A DNA stretch of 8,302 nucleotides from JBDKTH01 sp964558295 (lineage in GTDB: Bacteria > Planctomycetota > Planctomycetia > Pirellulales > Thermoguttaceae), in the NCBI GenBank assembly GCA_964558295.1, contig CAZLDQ010000232.1:1-8302 (forward strand), given 5' to 3'. Numbering within the stretch: the stretch's first letter is position 1; each line of letters starts with the position of its first letter. A program made the translations under genes and the position numbers. Shown here one piece after another: positions 4,821 through 8,302 of the stretch. The notes beneath the pieces were generated by a model, which worked only from the letters and a program-made list of their open reading frames with translations, did not search any database and was not told the DNA's origin.

Positions 4821-6464
4821 ATGTCTCGATCCAAGCCCGAACGTCGTGTCTCAATCAAGCCCCGAAGTCCCCGCAATACGGTGGAGACGCGTATCGACGG
4901 GGCGCACGCCTTAGCCAGCAAAGCCGGGGAGTCGGCGGCCGTCCGGTCGGAGGAAGGGGAAGCAGTGCTTGCAGCGGCCGGGCCGTCATTGATTGCAACT
5001 CCCCTGCCGACCGAGCAGTTGCGGCTCCAGGCCAACCAGTTGGCCGAGCATCTTCGGAACCGGCAACGGGAACTGGACCAGCGGGAAGCACGGTTGAACG
5101 CGCAATTGGCCCAGATGGACCTGGCCAGTCGGCAAACGCGGCTTTGGATTACGGAGAAGCAGGGGGAACTGGCCGAGGAGCGGGCGGCGCTGGAACAGCG
5201 GAAGCAGGAGATGGATAAGCGGCAGGCCGAGCTTGAGGCTGCCTATGCGGCGGCGCAGCAACAGGCAGCGATGACCGAAGAACTGGCCCGCCACGAGGAG
5301 GCTCTTAACCAGAAGAAGCAAGAGTTGGCCGAGGCCGAACAGCAGGTCCAACGGGCAATCGCCGAGCAGGAGGAGTTTCTTCGCCAGCGAGCCGAACAGA
5401 TGACCACTGCCGTAGAAGAGAGGCTGCGCCGCGCTGAGGAAGAGGTGGCCCAAAAGGAAGAACTGCTCCGCGACCGCGAACGCCAGATTCAGGCCCTGGC
5501 CGAGAAACTCCAGGCCCAGGCCGCCGCACAAAACCAGGTGCGCAGCACCTTGAGCGAAGAACGCGAGCGGGGGCTGGAAGTACTTCAGCAGGAGAAGCAG
5601 AAGATCGACGCCCATCGCAAGGCCTCGGAGGAGATGATCCGCCAGATGATGGCCGGCGTTGAGCGGCGCCGCGCGGCGCTGGACGCCGAGGCCGCGAGGA
5701 TTCGCGAACAAGCGTCACGGCCCAGTCCCGAGTTGATCGCCCGGGAACAGCGCGCTGATGAGACCCTGCGGCGACTCGAAGCCTGGGAACGGCAACTCCA
5801 CGAGCAAGAATCGCAACTGGCGGCCGCCCGCAACGATATCGAGCGACTCCAGCGCGAGTTGGCCGAAGAACGCCGCAAGGCCGAGGAACAAACCCGCGCG
5901 GAACGCCAGCGGCTCTTGGCCGAACAGCGCCGGATGCTAGCTGACCTGGAGGAGAAACGCCTCTCCCTTCAGCGTCGCAGCGAGTATATCGATCAATGTC
6001 GCACGGGGCTGGAGCAACTCCGGGCGGAGTTGGGCGAGATGCACCGCGAGACGCTGGAAATCCGCCTGGCCACCGAAGAACTCTGGATTCAGATGTCCAG
6101 CACCACGCCGACTCCCGTACTCACGCGTTCACTCACCCAGCTCCGGGCTAAGTTGAGCGAGCACTACCGCTCGGCCAGCGACGAACTGGCCCGGCAACGC
6201 AACGACCTTCTGGCGATCCGCAATGGCTTGGCCCAGCAACATGAACGGCTCGTCCAGCAGAAACACGATCTGGAACTCTGGGCCACCCGGCAACGCGAGG
6301 AGATCGAGCAACAGGCTGCACGACTTGTGGCGCGGGAACAAGAGCTCGACCGTCAGGAGGCCGAATTCAAGGAGCAGGCCCGCCGCTGGCAGGTCGAACA
6401 GCTTGCCTACCGCGCGGAAATCCAGCGGCTTCATGCCCGCAGCGAATCGGTGACCACCAACTGA
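4821..6464 (+). CDS. Long coiled-coil protein, 547 aa, function unknown
   Basis: Residues 1-62 look disordered, basic then Ala/Ser-rich. From about 65 to the end the chain is nearly continuous heptad-type sequence rich in Glu, Gln, Arg, Leu and Ala. Prolines at 301/303 and 430/432 divide it into three rods (about 65-300, 304-425, 436-541). Two stretches look less repetitive and may be conserved: R-Q-R-E-L-D-Q-R-E-A-R-L-N with R-L-W-I-T-E-K (81-113), and E-M-H-R-E-T-L-E-I-R-L-A-T-E-E-L-W (406-422). There is no signal peptide or membrane helix and only one Cys (393). It is probably a cytoplasmic scaffold or filament-forming protein; myosin- or SMC-like database hits would be compositional. I prefer ATG 4821 (GAGG at 4808-4811); GTG 4815, two codons upstream, is also possible. 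It converges on lepA across 52 nt. Confidence 0.88.
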   Translation: MSRSKPERRVSIKPRSPRNTVETRIDGAHALASKAGESAAVRSEEGEAVLAAAGPSLIATPLPTEQLRLQANQLAEHLRNRQRELDQREARLNAQLAQMDLASRQTRLWITEKQGELAEERAALEQRKQEMDKRQAELEAAYAAAQQQAAMTEELARHEEALNQKKQELAEAEQQVQRAIAEQEEFLRQRAEQMTTAVEERLRRAEEEVAQKEELLRDRERQIQALAEKLQAQAAAQNQVRSTLSEERERGLEVLQQEKQKIDAHRKASEEMIRQMMAGVERRRAALDAEAARIREQASRPSPELIAREQRADETLRRLEAWERQLHEQESQLAAARNDIERLQRELAEERRKAEEQTRAERQRLLAEQRRMLADLEEKRLSLQRRSEYIDQCRTGLEQLRAELGEMHRETLEIRLATEELWIQMSSTTPTPVLTRSLTQLRAKLSEHYRSASDELARQRNDLLAIRNGLAQQHERLVQQKHDLELWATRQREEIEQQAARLVAREQELDRQEAEFKEQARRWQVEQLAYRAEIQRLHARSESVTTN

Positions 6465-6516
6465 GACGTTTCATCCTGGGGCAGGCGGATTGGTGCGTTC
6501 CGCGCATCCGGCAAGC

Positions 6517-8302
6517 CTACTCCCGTTCGGCGCGGAGGACGGAGATGAAGGCCTTTTGGGGAATCTGGACCTGGCCGATCTGCTTCATCTTCGCCTTGCC
6601 CTTCTTCTGCTTTTCCAGGAGCTTGTTCTTGCGGGTCACATCGCCGCCATAGCACTTGGCGGTCACGTCCTTGCGGTAAGGTTGGATCGTCGAACGGGCG
6701 ATGATCGTACCGCCAATCGCCCCCTGGATGGGGATCTTGAATTGATGGCGGGGAATCGCTTCGGCCAATTGCTCGCAATAGTGCACAGCCCGACTGCGCG
6801 CCTTGTCGCGATGGACGAGGTAGGAAAGCGTGTCGACCGGTTCCTTGTTGACGAGGATCTCGACCTTCACCACGTCGGTCGGGCGGTATTCGATCGGGAC
6901 GTAGTCGAACGATCCGTAACCGCGGGTGATCGTCTTCAGTTTGCCGTAGAAATCAAAAAGGACCTCGCCGAGCGGCATTTCGCTGATCACCTCGACCCGC
7001 CCCACCGTGAGGTAGTTTATCGTTTGTTTCTCGGAACGATGTTCCCGGCAAAGCTCCATGACCGCGCCGACGTATTCCTCGGGCGTGAGAATCGAGGCCT
7101 TGATGTAGGGTTCAGTGACCGAGGCAATTTTCATCGGATCCGGCCAGTAGCTCGGATTGTCGACCTCGACCGTCTTGCCGTCCTTCAAGGTCACATGGTA
7201 TTTGACCGTAGGGGCGGAAATCACCAAGCCGATGTCGAATTCCCGCTGTAAGCGCTCCTGAATCACGTCGAGGTGAAGCAGGCCCAAGAACCCGCAGCGA
7301 TAACCAAAGCCGAGGGCCGCGGAACTGTCCTTTTCAAAGGTCAAAGCAGCATCGTTGATCGCCAGCTTTTCCAGGGCCTTGGTCAAATCCCGATACTCAT
7401 CGGTGTTCATCGGATAGATCGAGGAAAAGACGACCGGCTTCGCCTTTTGATAGCCGGGAACCGGTTCGGCCGCCTGGCGTTCCAGATGGGTGAGCGTGTC
7501 GCCGATCTCGATTTCCCGGACGCTCTTGATCCCGGCGATAACATAGCCCACCTCGCCGGCGCTGAGCTGCTCTCTGGGATTGAGCCGCAACTGGTTGTAC
7601 CCCACTTCTTCGACCGTATAGTCGATCCCCAGGTGCATGAAATGGATCACGTCGCGGGGCTTGAGCGTGCCTTCCATGATGCGGCATTGGAGCACCACGC
7701 CGCGGTAGCGATCGAAATGGGCATCAAAGACCAAGGCTTTGAGCGGGGCGTCGGGATCACCTTTGGGGCCGGGCAGTTTCTTGACGATCCCGGCCAACAA
7801 TTCGTCGATGCCCGCGCCTGTCTTGGCCGACACGGGAATTGCCTCGAATGGGTCGAGCCCCAACTCGGCGTCGATCTCCTCGCGCACCCGCTCGACGTCG
7901 GCGGTCGGCAGGTCGATCTTGTTGATCACCGGCAACAGTTCCAGATTGTTGTCCAACGCCAGATAGAGGTTGGCGACCGTCTGCGCCTCGACCCCTTGCG
8001 ACGCATCGATCACGATCAACGCCCCGTCGCAGGCCAGGAGCGAGCGGCGGACTTCGTGGGAAAAGTCGACATGCCCGGGCGTGTCGATCAGATTGAGCAG
8101 ATAGTCTTGCCCGTCCGCGGCACGGTAGGAGAGCGTGATCGAGTTGCTCTTGATCGTGATCCCCCGCTCCCGTTCGATATCCATCGCGTCAAGCAGCTGA
8201 TTGCGAAACTCACGCGGCGTTACCCCACCACAGGCCTGGATCAGTCGATCGGCCAGGGGCGACTTGCCATGGTCAATATGGGCGATAATGCAAAAATTGC
8301 GG
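6517..8302 (-). CDS. lepA: Elongation factor 4 (LepA), N-terminus cut by window end
   Basis: LepA/EF-4 is a ribosome-bound GTPase that acts in translation and ribosome biogenesis. 594 residues are visible, ending at TAG 6517-6519; only about the first five (M..HI) are missing beyond 8302. Counting from the first visible residue, the GTPase motifs are AHIDHGKS (7-14), RGITIKS (46-52), DTPGH (73-77), NKID (127-130) and SAK (158-160). The middle has the LepA pattern SALGFGYRCGFLGLLHLDVIQERL. The end has the LepA-specific C-terminal domain, with KCYGGDVTRKNKLLEKQKKGKAKMKQIG-type sequence, and no EF-G domain IV. The P-loop is followed by Pro15 (GKSPLADRL), where most LepA proteins have Thr. Everything else is typical, so the protein is probably functional. 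An internal ATG at 8182-8184 is not the start. Confidence 0.97.
   Translation of the reverse strand, partial: RNFCIIAHIDHGKSPLADRLIQACGGVTPREFRNQLLDAMDIERERGITIKSNSITLSYRAADGQDYLLNLIDTPGHVDFSHEVRRSLLACDGALIVIDASQGVEAQTVANLYLALDNNLELLPVINKIDLPTADVERVREEIDAELGLDPFEAIPVSAKTGAGIDELLAGIVKKLPGPKGDPDAPLKALVFDAHFDRYRGVVLQCRIMEGTLKPRDVIHFMHLGIDYTVEEVGYNQLRLNPREQLSAGEVGYVIAGIKSVREIEIGDTLTHLERQAAEPVPGYQKAKPVVFSSIYPMNTDEYRDLTKALEKLAINDAALTFEKDSSAALGFGYRCGFLGLLHLDVIQERLQREFDIGLVISAPTVKYHVTLKDGKTVEVDNPSYWPDPMKIASVTEPYIKASILTPEEYVGAVMELCREHRSEKQTINYLTVGRVEVISEMPLGEVLFDFYGKLKTITRGYGSFDYVPIEYRPTDVVKVEILVNKEPVDTLSYLVHRDKARSRAVHYCEQLAEAIPRHQFKIPIQGAIGGTIIARSTIQPYRKDVTAKCYGGDVTRKNKLLEKQKKGKAKMKQIGQVQIPQKAFISVLRAERE

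Noticed and set aside
6465..6516. Bidirectional terminator between the coiled-coil gene and lepA
   Set aside because: Only a short, interrupted stem can be drawn (GGAT/ATCC outside TGCG/CGCA) and there is no T-run on either side.
6490..7251. 253-codon open frame on the + strand within lepA
   Set aside because: It is a shadow of lepA; its His/Asp/Leu-rich composition mirrors the sense codons.

Overview
The window looks like a piece of a moderately GC-rich planctomycete chromosome, probably Pirellulales-like. I infer this from the style of the LepA sequence, a long Glu/Gln/Arg-rich coiled-coil protein, and a 62-residue helical protein with an ELPxEIRHT motif. No rRNA or other marker is present to prove it. 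I see no tRNA, rRNA, CRISPR array, insertion sequence or phage gene.

Left part (about 68-3433, + strand): a compact cluster of archease, the RNA ligase RtcB, a PEBP/YbhB-type lipoprotein and a DUF434/DUF5616 protein. RtcB seals RNA ends carrying 2',3'-cyclic or 3'-phosphate. Archease is its activator and is often encoded beside it. The RtcB, PEBP and DUF434 genes are packed 3 to 33 nt apart. The archease is odd: its conserved HTADIG motif lies upstream of the only usable start codon, with an in-frame amber codon just before it. Either the gene is damaged or its start is unusual. The PEBP gene has a lipoprotein signal, but also a strong internal ribosome-binding site and GTG at the point where the cytosolic family members begin.

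Middle part (3434-4371): about 940 nt with no full-size gene. It holds a strong palindrome just after the operon and a decayed coding fragment on the - strand. It also holds, on the - strand, a candidate 29-residue Arg/Lys-rich protein with its own promoter, hairpin leader and ribosome-binding site. At the right edge a good + strand promoter with an operator-like inverted repeat leads into a 62-aa helical protein (4372-4560).

Right part: after a hairpin-rich gap (4561-4820) comes a 547-aa coiled-coil protein (4821-6464, + strand). It converges, across 52 nt, on lepA (elongation factor 4, - strand). lepA runs off the right end of the window and lacks only its first few codons. Its P-loop reads GKSP instead of the usual GKST.
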